Part shown: piece by piece, positions 6,634 to 14,192 of the stretch
Layout: each line of letters opens with the position of its first letter
Position numbering within the stretch: position 1 is the first letter of the stretch
DNA from: Gammaproteobacteria bacterium
GTDB lineage: Bacteria > Pseudomonadota > Gammaproteobacteria > Pseudomonadales > Azotimanducaceae
DNA length: 17,777 nucleotides
Assembly (NCBI GenBank): GCA_002690405.1
Contig: NZEI01000118.1
Coordinates: 1-17,777 of the forward strand
Direction of reading: 5' to 3'
Translations under genes and position numbers: made by a program
The notes under the pieces: generated by a model
The model's input: the letters and a program-made list of their open reading frames with translations, nothing else
Told to the model about the DNA's origin: nothing
The model's database searches: none

Positions 6634-8610
6634 TTACTCTTCGGCCATAGAGACCAATAACTGGCCGTTATCGACCTGATCGCCAACAGATACATGCACT
6701 GCATCGATCACGCCATTGCGCGGAGCGGTAATGCGGTGTTCCATCTTCATGGCTTCCATAATGAGCAGCAAATCGCCCTTGGCGACTGATGCGCCGGCGG
6801 CGACCTCGGTTGCTAAGACCGAACCGGGCATGGGAGCGGTAAGGCCGCCCGTGTTGCCGTCGAGACTGGTGTCTGGAAAGCGTGGCTGTTGCTGTAACAC
6901 CAGATCGCCAGCGTTACTGTGTACTAGCCAATCGTTCCCATGGGCTTGAACTGTGAATTGCAGGCGTCTTCCATTGTCGTCTAAATCGACAGTCCCGGAA
7001 CCGCATTCATAAGCCTCAATCAGATGCTCCTCTTCGTCGCAGATCAGGCGAAAGCGGCCATCTCGGTGCAGTCGGTACGCCAACTCAATGTCATCGTCGC
7101 CGCAGCGAAAGTTCAACTGCTCCATTGGCATAGTCGAGTTACGCCAGCCACTGGGCAGGCTGCGTAGAACCTTTGCTTTATTGCGGCGCTGAGCCTGAGA
7201 TTCCATAGCCACGGCAATAGCCGCTTCGATCAGTTCTTGGCGGGCAATGTCCCGTGTGCGCGCAGGTTCTACGCGCTCAATAAAGTCGGTAGTTGTATCA
7301 CCGGCAAGAAACTCCCCGGTACGCAGTGTTGCCACCAAAAAATCTCGATTGGTGCGCAGTCCTTGGATCTCGGTGGTCTCAAGCACCCGTGCTAGGCGAC
7401 CGGCCGCTTCTCGGCGGCTAGGTGCGTGGACGATGACTTTGGCAATCATCGGATCAAATTGGGTGCTGATTTCGCTGCCTGTTTCCACTCCTGAGTCGAA
7501 GCGTGCCTTACCAACTGTTGACGGTGTCCAAGCTAGAACGGGTCCCGGCGCCGGCAAAAACCCCTTGGCTGGGTCTTCGGCGTACAAGCGTGCCTCGATG
7601 GCATGACCGTTAATGCTGAGATCGTCTTGAGTGAAAGACAGTGTTTCACCCTCGGCCACGCGAATTTGCTCGCGGACTAGATCTTTACCAATGATTTCTT
7701 CTGTTATTGGGTGCTCTACCTGTAGCCGAGCGTTTACTTCGAGAAAGTAAAAGTCTTCGCCACTGAGCAGAAATTCCACTGTGCCAGCAGATGAATAGCC
7801 TAACTTTTTTGCCGCAGCGATAGCTGCATCACCCATGCGCGAGCGAATTGCGTCGGTAACAGCGGGTGAGGGGGCCTCTTCGATAATTTTTTGATGGCGG
7901 CGTTGAATAGAGCATTCACGTTCATAGCAGTGGACTAAATTGCCGTGGGTGTCGCCGAGGATCTGGATCTCCACATGTCGGGACACAGCCAGCCATTTCT
8001 CCAAGAATACGGTGTCGTCGCCGAATGAACTGCCGGCTTCGCGTTTTGCGCCCTCTACTGCGCCGAGTAGGTCTGCCTCTTGTTCCACGACTCGCATGCC
8101 GCGGCCACCGCCACCTGCGGAGGCTTTTACTAAAACGGGATAGCCAATTTCTTTGGCCGCCGCAGCGATGTCGGTGTCAGCGGAAATCTCAATACCTGGC
8201 AGTGTGGGAACACCGGCTTCGTCCATAAGTCGCTTGGCGGACAATTTATCTCCCATCAAGCCAATTACTTCTGGGGTGGGTCCAAGCCATTTGATGCCTG
8301 CATCGATAACCGCCTGTGCAAAGGCTTCGTTTTCCGACAAAAATCCGTACCCGGGATGAATGGCATCGGCACCGCTGCGTGCGCAAGCCGCCAGCACTTT
8401 ATCTACGTCCAGATAAGTTTCTGCGGTTGTGCGGCCGTCTAACGCAACAGCGCTGTCGGCTTCCTTTACAAAGGGTGCTTGGGCATCGCCATCGGCGTAG
8501 ATCGCTACGGTGCTGATACCCATATCGTGAGCCGTACGAATGATGCGTCGCGCTATCTCCCCGCGGTTGGCAATCAGTAAGCGTGTGATTGGTGTGATTA
8601 CATGCGCCAT
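6634..8610 (-). CDS. Biotin-dependent acyl-CoA carboxylase alpha subunit (MCC/GCC type)
   Basis: Biotin carboxylase plus biotin carrier subunit, 658 aa, the usual size for methylcrotonyl-CoA (LiuD) and geranyl-CoA (AtuF) carboxylase alpha chains. It carboxylates its own biotin with ATP and bicarbonate and passes the carboxyl group to the beta subunit. Visible: N-terminal LLIANRGEIA (11-20), ATP-grasp glycine loop GGGGRGM (166-172), and EVNARLQVEH (291-300), which holds catalytic and metal-binding residues. A less conserved middle follows at about 450-580 (the beta-contact BT domain). The C-terminal carrier domain has EAMKMEH, with the biotinyl lysine at Lys622. AAGGAG precedes the ATG by eight bases and lies inside the beta-subunit gene; the two genes overlap by 13 bp, suggesting coupled translation and equal subunit amounts. 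It could serve MCC, GCC or a related carboxylase; the alpha chain alone does not decide. Confidence 0.93.
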   Translation of the reverse strand: MAHVITPITRLLIANRGEIARRIIRTAHDMGISTVAIYADGDAQAPFVKEADSAVALDGRTTAETYLDVDKVLAACARSGADAIHPGYGFLSENEAFAQAVIDAGIKWLGPTPEVIGLMGDKLSAKRLMDEAGVPTLPGIEISADTDIAAAAKEIGYPVLVKASAGGGGRGMRVVEQEADLLGAVEGAKREAGSSFGDDTVFLEKWLAVSRHVEIQILGDTHGNLVHCYERECSIQRRHQKIIEEAPSPAVTDAIRSRMGDAAIAAAKKLGYSSAGTVEFLLSGEDFYFLEVNARLQVEHPITEEIIGKDLVREQIRVAEGETLSFTQDDLSINGHAIEARLYAEDPAKGFLPAPGPVLAWTPSTVGKARFDSGVETGSEISTQFDPMIAKVIVHAPSRREAAGRLARVLETTEIQGLRTNRDFLVATLRTGEFLAGDTTTDFIERVEPARTRDIARQELIEAAIAVAMESQAQRRNKAKVLRSLPSGWRNSTMPMEQLNFRCGDDDIELAYRLHRDGRFRLICDEEEHLIEAYECGSGTVDLDDNGRRLQFTVQAHGNDWLVHSNAGDLVLQQQPRFPDTSLDGNTGGLTAPMPGSVLATEVAAGASVAKGDLLLIMEAMKMEHRITAPRNGVIDAVHVSVGDQVDNGQLLVSMAEE

Positions 8611-10247
8611 GTGCCGTACTCCTTGGTGCCCTTAACGCTGTTGTTGTGGCAAGCTGACAGGGACATCGCGATAACATTGCGCGTATCTCTAGGGTCGATC
8701 ATGCCGTCATCAGAGACCCTTGAGGTGGCGTACAAGCCTTTGGATCGCTCCTCGGCCCAGTGTTCAGCAAATGCAGCCCGTTGGGCGTCCGCTTCCTCAT
8801 CGAATTCAATGCCGCGTCGTGCCGCCGCGCCGCGTCCAACAATGGTCATAACGCCCGCCATGACTGACGGACCCATCACAGCTATTTTTGAAAATGGCCA
8901 TATGTAAGTGAATTTGGTGCCAAATGCGCGTCCGCTCATACCATAGTTGCCGGCACCATAGGATGCACCAACGATAATGGTGATATGCGGTACTGTGGAG
9001 TTCGACACGGCGTTGACCATCTTCGAGCCATTCTTGGTGATCCCGCCCTGCTCAAAATCAGTGCCGACGATAAAGCCGGTGATGTTGTGCAGAAATAAGA
9101 TGGGCACATCGATCTGGTTACATAGCTGAATAAACTGTGCGGCCTTCTCGGCTGCTTCAGAAAATAAAGCGCCATTGTTGCCGACGATGCCGACCGGAAA
9201 TCCTTGTACGGATGCCCAGCCGCATACGACGGTTGGGCCGTACAGAGGTTTGAATTCCTCAAATTTTGAGCCATCGACCACGCGCATGATGACTTCACGG
9301 ATATCTAGCGGGGTTTTCAGGTCTTGTGACACTAATCCCAGCATGTCCTCTGGATCGTGCACCGGTTCATCAAATTCTGGATTGGGTTCAGGTCCGAGTT
9401 TGCGCCAGTTCAAATGTGAGACGACTTCTCGACATAGGCGAATGCCGTCCATTTCGTCTTGCGCCAGATAGTCACCTAAACCCGAAATTTGCGTATGCAT
9501 GTCGGCGCCACCGAGATCCTCGGCGTTGGCATCCTCGCCGGTAGCCATTTTTACCAATGGTGGGCCGCCTAATGACACCATGGCCTGATTTTTGACCATG
9601 ATGTTGTAGTCACTCATACCCGGTTGATAGGCACCACCGGCTGTTGCTGCGCCAAACACCACAGAAATGGTTGGAATGCGCAGTTTCGATAGTTCGGAAA
9701 TTTCATAAAACAGTCGGCCGGATTCGGCAAAGTGGCCAAGTTCCCGGCGAATTGACGCTTCAGCTGCTTTATTCGGATCACCGCCATCGCTTTCCTCGCC
9801 TCTTAGGTCGGCTCCGGCGCTCTCAACGAATTGCACGTAAGGCATGCGGTTTTCGCGAGCGATCTCCAGGCCACGCATGAGCTTCTTGGAGTTGAACGCA
9901 TTGAACGCGCCAGCACGCACCGAGGGATCGTGGCCGAGAATCACGCATTCAACACCTTCGATTACGCCAATACCAACTACGAATCCAGAACCGATGTCGA
10001 AAGAAGAGCGCCAAGCCGCAAGGGGGCTAATCTCTAAGAATGGCGAGTCGCGGTCCAGCACGTGGGCAATGCGTTCGCGTATGGGCATTTTGCCGCGGGT
10101 GCGCAGGCGCGCCACCGCCTCTTCGCCGCCGCCCTCGGCAGCCTGATCATAGAGTGCCTGCAGCTCATCAAGTGTTGCCACCATGTCGGCTTTATTTTGT
10201 TGAAAAACGCTGTCCTTGAGGTCCAGCTTCGAGTTCAAAACAGGCAT
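8598..10247 (-). CDS. Acyl-CoA carboxylase beta (carboxyltransferase) subunit, MCC/GCC-like
   Basis: Carboxyltransferase subunit that moves the carboxyl group from biotin to the gamma-methyl of a branched enoyl-CoA. From the ATG at 10247 the protein has 549 aa and begins MPVLNSKLDL, like LiuB/MCC beta chains. An in-frame ATG 15 codons upstream lacks a ribosome site, whereas GGGGGAGG precedes 10247. Conserved carboxyltransferase parts are visible: GAATAGGAYQPGMSD (199-213) and GASYGAGNYGM (427-437) supply the two oxyanion holes. FSEAAEKAAQFIQLC (362-376) and HNITGFIVG (387-395) match the family. At 458-467 it reads MGPSVMAGVM where MCC beta chains have MGGEQAANV, so substrate choice may differ. 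It ends YGTWRM instead of the common FGIFRM. First gene of the operon, divergent from the TetR gene. Family sure; whether the substrate is methylcrotonyl-, geranyl- or another CoA ester is open. Confidence 0.92.
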   Translation of the reverse strand: MPVLNSKLDLKDSVFQQNKADMVATLDELQALYDQAAEGGGEEAVARLRTRGKMPIRERIAHVLDRDSPFLEISPLAAWRSSFDIGSGFVVGIGVIEGVECVILGHDPSVRAGAFNAFNSKKLMRGLEIARENRMPYVQFVESAGADLRGEESDGGDPNKAAEASIRRELGHFAESGRLFYEISELSKLRIPTISVVFGAATAGGAYQPGMSDYNIMVKNQAMVSLGGPPLVKMATGEDANAEDLGGADMHTQISGLGDYLAQDEMDGIRLCREVVSHLNWRKLGPEPNPEFDEPVHDPEDMLGLVSQDLKTPLDIREVIMRVVDGSKFEEFKPLYGPTVVCGWASVQGFPVGIVGNNGALFSEAAEKAAQFIQLCNQIDVPILFLHNITGFIVGTDFEQGGITKNGSKMVNAVSNSTVPHITIIVGASYGAGNYGMSGRAFGTKFTYIWPFSKIAVMGPSVMAGVMTIVGRGAAARRGIEFDEEADAQRAAFAEHWAEERSKGLYATSRVSDDGMIDPRDTRNVIAMSLSACHNNSVKGTKEYGTWRM

Positions 10248-10324
10248 TAAGTCCTCCCCCCCGAGAGCAATATTTACAGCTTGAATGATCAAACTTGCGA
10301 TTAACCGTCCGCCAAAAGTAGCAG

Positions 10325-10428
10325 AAAAAAAAGCCGGCCAGAAGGTTTTTAAAATGTTTTTTTGTGCTAACTTGAAGAATGACTTGGCGCCAGTTGAGCC
10401 GATAATTTACAGGTAATCAACGGCGTTG
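10325..10428. promoter_or_regulatory. Divergent control region: A/T tracts and palindrome CAACGGCGTTG
   Basis: This lies in the 201-bp gap between the carboxylase operon and the TetR gene. It has A8 (10325-10332), T5A4 (10346-10354) and T7 (10357-10363), which should bend DNA. Then come TGGCGCCA (10385-10392), a GATAAT -10-like hexamer (10401-10406) and the perfect 11-bp palindrome CAACGGCGTTG (10418-10428), just before the TetR start. The last is the best candidate operator for the TetR protein acting on its own gene, possibly also on the operon. No convincing -35 box was found for either direction. Confidence 0.4.
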
Positions 10429-10448
10429 CTCGGTTTTTTGGGGGGCAT

Positions 10449-11039
10449 GTGAATCTAGAAGTTGGGTTGCAACAAGCAAAGAGTGAGCGTGCCAGAATGG
10501 CTATATGCGATGCGACAATCGCGTCCCTCGCAGAGGTGGGCTATGCCGAAACATCGCTCAAGCGTGTGGCTGCGATGGCTGATTTTTCGAAAGGTGCGGT
10601 ACAGCACCATTTCCATACCAAGGAAGATTTGATCGCGGCGACCGTAGACACGCTTTTGTTGCGCACCGTGCAAGCGCGCGCGACCCAGCCGCAGACTGTA
10701 GAAGATGCACTGCTCGAAGCGTGGCAGCGTTTTATTAATACGCCGGCATATCGTGCGCTTATGGAGGTGCTGAATGCGGCGCGAACAGACTCGGCATTGC
10801 GGCAGCGTATTGCGTCAGACCTTGTTGATTGGGGGCAAAAGCTCGACCAACAGTCATTAGCTCGGTACCGATCGGTAAGTGGCGATGCTGAAGAGGTAGT
10901 GATGTTGCTCAATATGACCCGTAGTTTTATGCGGGGCTTGCTGATTCAAGAACAATATGGCGTGACTTCTGCGACTACTGCTGACTATGTGCGTAAATGG
11001 ATTGAATTGATCGCGCCGCTAATGGAGTTGAAGGAATAA
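10449..11039 (+). CDS. TetR-family transcriptional regulator
   Basis: A 196-aa protein with a TetR N-terminal DNA-binding domain. Helix 1 is at about 12-29 (SERARMAICDATIASLAEV) and the helix-turn-helix at 35-58 (TSLKRVAAMADFSKGAVQHHFHTK), followed by the usual KEDLIAA. The C-terminal ligand domain (about 75-190) is variable. The frame starts with GTG at 10449, preceded by a GGGGGG run only three bases away. The overlapping ATG at 10447 meets a stop at once, and the next ATG at residue 17 would cut into helix 1. It stands between the carboxylase operon (divergent) and the acyl-CoA dehydrogenase genes (same strand), as regulators such as AtuR stand by their clusters. It most likely represses both units until an acyl-CoA intermediate binds. 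Family sure, ligand and targets inferred. Confidence 0.9.
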   Translation: MNLEVGLQQAKSERARMAICDATIASLAEVGYAETSLKRVAAMADFSKGAVQHHFHTKEDLIAATVDTLLLRTVQARATQPQTVEDALLEAWQRFINTPAYRALMEVLNAARTDSALRQRIASDLVDWGQKLDQQSLARYRSVSGDAEEVVMLLNMTRSFMRGLLIQEQYGVTSATTADYVRKWIELIAPLMELKE

Positions 11040-11167
11040 TAGCTAGGTCGAAGCTGAAAGCGCCAAGGGCAGATGGGAAATCAGTAAATCAGCGCCCGGC
11101 ATAAAGAGACAAAAAGTCAAAACGCGTCGAGAAAATTAAGGCAAACAAAGATAACAAGGGGAAGATC

Positions 11168-12367
11168 ATGTCCGTGACCAAGGCAGAACTAAAAGAGTTC
11201 GAGCAGCAGGCCGATCACTGGTTTGCAGAAAACAAACCGGCGACACCGGATTTCATTCTGCCGGAAACCTTTATGGAGGTCGGCACTGACCAGCAGTTTG
11301 AATATTTGCGCGACTGGCAGAATAAAGTCTACGAGGCCGGCTATGTGGGTATGGCGTGGCCGGAAGAATACGGTGGTGGCGGGGTGGACCAAGCCTTTCA
11401 GGATATTGCCACGCGCACAATGGCCAAGCATCGGGTGCCGTTCTTGCCCAACACCATTGGTTTGAATTGGGCGGGACCGCTGATTCTGTATATGGGCACG
11501 GAAGCAGAAAAACAGAAATACATCAAAGGCATTCTCAGCGCCGAAGATATTTGGTGTCAGGGGTTTTCCGAACCTGACCACGGTTCGGATTTGGGTAGTG
11601 CGCAATGCCGTGCGGTCAAAGACGGTGACGAATACGTTATTAATGGCTCCAAGATATGGACCAGCCTCGGTAGTTATGCCAAATACATGATTCTGCTGGC
11701 CCGCACCGCCACGGGCGGACCAAATAAGTATGCTGGCCTGAGTTTTTTCCTCGCGCCAATGGACGCTCAGGGCGTTGAACCGCGTCCGATCAAGAAGCTG
11801 ACGGGCGAATATGGGTTTTGCCAGACGTTCTTTAATGATGCGCGTATTCCTGCGTCGAGTCTTATGGGTAAGGAGGGCGAGGGTTGGAAAGTTGCCATGA
11901 CCACGCTGACTTTTGAGCGCGGTGCTGTAGGTGGTCAAGCCGGTGGTTTATCGATGATGGACCTCAGTATTAACGACATTGTGGAGCTGGCACGGCGCGC
12001 CAAGCGCAATGGACGCCCGGCCATCGAGGATCCGCATGTGCGCGGGCAGTTGGTTGATTTAATTACCGAGTCTCGCAGTAACGCGCTAATGGCTACACGT
12101 TCTAACGTGCCAGCCTTGGCCAGTGACTGGCCTACTGCGGTCAGTATGTCCGGTAAGTTGCGTTCGAGTGAACTGAAACGTCGTATGTGCCAGTTCGCGA
12201 TATCGTTACAGGGCGCCAATGGCGCTCGCTATGTCAGCAGCGAGGCGGTTGATGGCGGTATGTGGCAGCGTTCTTATCTGAACGCTTTTTCCGGAACCAT
12301 TGGCGGCGGCACAAGTCAGATTCAACACAACATTATTGGCGAGCGCGTGCTCGGCCTGCCGAAGTAG
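11168..12367 (+). CDS. Acyl-CoA dehydrogenase, large subunit of a likely heteromeric pair
   Basis: FAD-dependent acyl-CoA dehydrogenase of 399 aa that would place a double bond alpha-beta in an acyl-CoA and pass electrons to ETF. N-terminal helical domain about 1-125, with WPEEYGGGG (64-72). The middle strand domain carries the substrate/FAD loop GFSEPDHGSDLGS (132-144) and NGSKIWTS (159-166). The C-terminal helical domain ends GGGTSQIQHNIIGERVLGLP. The common catalytic Glu of the C-terminal YEGT motif is Gly here. A Glu in the FERG motif (Glu250) sits where isovaleryl-CoA dehydrogenase has its catalytic base (LDLER), so activity is expected. AAGGGG precedes the ATG. The next gene, eight bases downstream, is a second, more degenerate dehydrogenase. 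Such adjacent pairs form alpha2beta2 enzymes in mycobacterial sterol catabolism (FadE26/27, FadE28/29). Substrate unknown. Confidence 0.92.
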   Translation: MSVTKAELKEFEQQADHWFAENKPATPDFILPETFMEVGTDQQFEYLRDWQNKVYEAGYVGMAWPEEYGGGGVDQAFQDIATRTMAKHRVPFLPNTIGLNWAGPLILYMGTEAEKQKYIKGILSAEDIWCQGFSEPDHGSDLGSAQCRAVKDGDEYVINGSKIWTSLGSYAKYMILLARTATGGPNKYAGLSFFLAPMDAQGVEPRPIKKLTGEYGFCQTFFNDARIPASSLMGKEGEGWKVAMTTLTFERGAVGGQAGGLSMMDLSINDIVELARRAKRNGRPAIEDPHVRGQLVDLITESRSNALMATRSNVPALASDWPTAVSMSGKLRSSELKRRMCQFAISLQGANGARYVSSEAVDGGMWQRSYLNAFSGTIGGGTSQIQHNIIGERVLGLPK

Positions 12368-12375
12368 GGGGGCAT

Positions 12376-13494
12376 ATGGCAACAATAGAATTTAGCGAAG
12401 AGCAAAGCATGCTGCTGGAGACAGCAGCAGATTTTTGTCGTACTCATTCGCCCATCGATGCGGTACGAAAACAAATAGCACAAGAACACAGCACCACAGC
12501 AGAACTTTGGCAGGCTATGGCCGAGTTGGGCTGGCTTGGGGTAACGATTCCAGAACAGTATGGTGGCTTGGGTATGAATCTGGCTGACGCCGTACCCATT
12601 GTTGAAAGCATGGGCCGGCACTTGATGGGGTCACCCTTTGTAGCGACCACGCTGGCCGCCCAAGCCCTAATTACCAGCGGTACTGAGCAACAAAAGAGTC
12701 AGTGGCTGGGCGAAATCGCCGCTGGTGCGCCTGCCTCTGTTGCACTGACCGAGGAGGACGGCAATTGGCGACTGCAAGAAATTGCTGCAACCGCTACCGC
12801 AAGTGGAGATGCTCTAACTCTGACCGGGACTAAGTGCTTTGTGCTGGATGCGCCTCAGGCTAAGGTCATGGTGGTGTCGGTTATGCTCGACGGCGCAGCG
12901 CGTTTGGTCTTGATTCAGGCAGATCAAATACCGCCAGGGGCGCTGACACGTGAGGTGGTAATCGATGAAACTCGGCGTAGTTATACGTTGCAGCTCGATG
13001 GAATCTCAGTACCGCAAAGGCAACTTCTGGATGGGGCAGATTTTGCCGCTCTGGAACAAGCAGCCATGCTATTGCTGGTGGCCGAGATGTCCGGTGGCTT
13101 AGCAGGCGTACTGCATGTGATTATCGATTATCTCACCACGCGCAAGCAATTTGATGAGTACATTGGCAGTTACCAATCGCTAAAACATCCGTCGGTGCAA
13201 ATACTTCTGTCATTAGAAGCGTGTCGTTCGCACCTATACCACGCCGCCACGGTAATGGCCGCCGGTGATACAAACGCTGCTGAGGAAGCCGTGCGTATGG
13301 CTAAGGCTCAGGGCAGTGAGGCCTTTGCTTTTGCCGGAGACCGGGCTGTGCAATTTCATGGTGGTTTTGGTTTCACCTATGAATGCGATGCCCAGTTGTA
13401 TTTGCGCCGTGCCCTTTGGTGTCAGTATCAGTTTGGCGATACCGCATATCATCGTGAATTGTTAGCGCCACTATTACTTGATGAAGCGGTGTAG
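12376..13494 (+). CDS. Acyl-CoA dehydrogenase-like partner subunit
   Basis: From the ATG at 12376 this acyl-CoA dehydrogenase homologue has 372 aa. The open frame reaches back to 12262, but that would overlap the previous gene and add 38 residues unlike the family; MATIEFSEEQSMLLE is a typical start and GGGGGG stands three bases before it. Visible: LGVTIPEQYGGLGMNL (52-67), a worn substrate loop ALTEEDGN where active members have TEPxxGSD, and TRKQFDEYIGSYQSLKH near residue 260. Near the C-terminus is QFHGGFGFTYECDAQLYLRRA-type sequence, which supplies FAD contacts. That C-terminal form is like the partner subunits of FadE-type heterotetramers. I infer it joins the preceding protein and completes its FAD site rather than acting alone. 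It starts eight bases after that gene's stop. The alternative is a separate homomeric dehydrogenase. Confidence 0.9.
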   Translation: MATIEFSEEQSMLLETAADFCRTHSPIDAVRKQIAQEHSTTAELWQAMAELGWLGVTIPEQYGGLGMNLADAVPIVESMGRHLMGSPFVATTLAAQALITSGTEQQKSQWLGEIAAGAPASVALTEEDGNWRLQEIAATATASGDALTLTGTKCFVLDAPQAKVMVVSVMLDGAARLVLIQADQIPPGALTREVVIDETRRSYTLQLDGISVPQRQLLDGADFAALEQAAMLLLVAEMSGGLAGVLHVIIDYLTTRKQFDEYIGSYQSLKHPSVQILLSLEACRSHLYHAATVMAAGDTNAAEEAVRMAKAQGSEAFAFAGDRAVQFHGGFGFTYECDAQLYLRRALWCQYQFGDTAYHRELLAPLLLDEAV

Positions 13495-13516
13495 CGGCCA
13501 GCAGTGATCATGAACG

Positions 13517-13534
13517 TGCGCAGTAATCTGCGCA
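13517..13534. other. 7-bp perfect hairpin in the operon gap before the GST gene
   Basis: TGCGCAG (13517-13523) and CTGCGCA (13528-13534) form a perfect stem with a TAAT loop, in the 59-bp gap between the second dehydrogenase and the GST gene. A short purine run follows, not a T-tract, so it is not a standard terminator. It may be an mRNA processing or stabilising element that lowers or separates expression of the two downstream genes, or a protein-binding palindrome. Confidence 0.4.
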
Positions 13535-13553
13535 GCAACAAGAGAGAAAATTA

Positions 13554-14165
13554 ATGAAGCTATACCACTGCAGAGATGCGCGGTCTTTACGGGCCTTGTG
13601 GGCGTTGGAAGAAATGCAACTCGATTACGAACTCATCAATATGGAGTTCCCGCCTCGGGCTACTTATCCCGGTTACCTGGATCTTAATCCTCTGGGCACG
13701 GTACCCACCTTTATTGATGGCGATGTGACCATGACCGAGTCGTCTGGTATCTGCCAATATCTTGTCGATAAATATGGCCCCTCGCCGTTGGGTATACGGG
13801 TCGATGAGCCTGGCTATGGCGAGTACTTAAATTGGTTATATCGCAGTGATGCCACCCTAACTTTTCCGCAAACCCTAGTGCTGCGATACACCCGTTTGGA
13901 GCCAGAAGAGCGGCGTATTCCTCAGGTGGTAGAGGATTATTCAATTTGGTATCTATCGCGCTTGCGGTCGGTAGAAATGGCATTAGAGGGTAAAGAATTT
14001 TTAGTAGGCGATAAGTTCACCATGGCGGATATTGCTGTGCATTATGCGCTGTTTCTAGGTCGCTCCCTTGGTCTTGATGAGCGCTATAAGCCGAATTGCC
14101 AGCGTTACCTAGCGAGCATGATGGAGCGCGATGGCTTTAAACGCGCCCAAGAAAAGCAGCAGTAA
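13554..14165 (+). CDS. Glutathione S-transferase family protein
   Basis: A 203-aa protein of normal GST length. The N-terminal thioredoxin fold begins MKLYHC. Ser11 (ARSLRA) is in the place of the catalytic Ser/Tyr, Pro51 is the cis-proline of GTVPTF, and TESSGICQYL (61-70) is the glutathione gamma-Glu binding motif. The helical C-terminal domain carries FLVGDKFTMADIAVHYAL, the N-capping and hydrophobic staple box of GSTs. It would bind glutathione and conjugate, dehalogenate or isomerise an electrophile in the cytoplasm. It follows the two dehydrogenases and precedes a luciferase-like monooxygenase on the same strand, so it may handle a reactive epoxide or enone, as GSTs do in isoprene catabolism (inference). 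AGAGAG lies several bases before the ATG. Family sure, substrate unknown. Confidence 0.92.
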   Translation: MKLYHCRDARSLRALWALEEMQLDYELINMEFPPRATYPGYLDLNPLGTVPTFIDGDVTMTESSGICQYLVDKYGPSPLGIRVDEPGYGEYLNWLYRSDATLTFPQTLVLRYTRLEPEERRIPQVVEDYSIWYLSRLRSVEMALEGKEFLVGDKFTMADIAVHYALFLGRSLGLDERYKPNCQRYLASMMERDGFKRAQEKQQ

Positions 14166-14192
14166 TAAATCCAAGTCTCTGGAGAACGGCCA

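Noticed and set aside
8025..8677. Several Arg-rich open frames opposite or within the alpha-subunit and other catabolic genes
   Set aside because: They are antisense or frame-shifted shadows of clearly conserved genes, with unlikely Arg/Pro/Cys-rich composition and no family features.
10248..10292. 15-codon upstream extension of the carboxylase beta subunit
   Set aside because: Strong GGGGGAGG just before 10247, and MPVLNSKL matches the usual start of MCC-type beta chains.
10325..10339. Terminator: GGCCGGC followed by T8 on the minus strand
   Set aside because: GGCCGGC cannot form a stem with a proper loop, and the site lies in a divergent promoter region where a terminator would make little sense.
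12262..12375. 38-codon upstream extension of the second acyl-CoA dehydrogenase
   Set aside because: It lies out of frame inside the end of the first dehydrogenase gene, encodes Arg/Trp-rich sequence unlike the family, and the ATG at 12376 gives a normal N-terminus.
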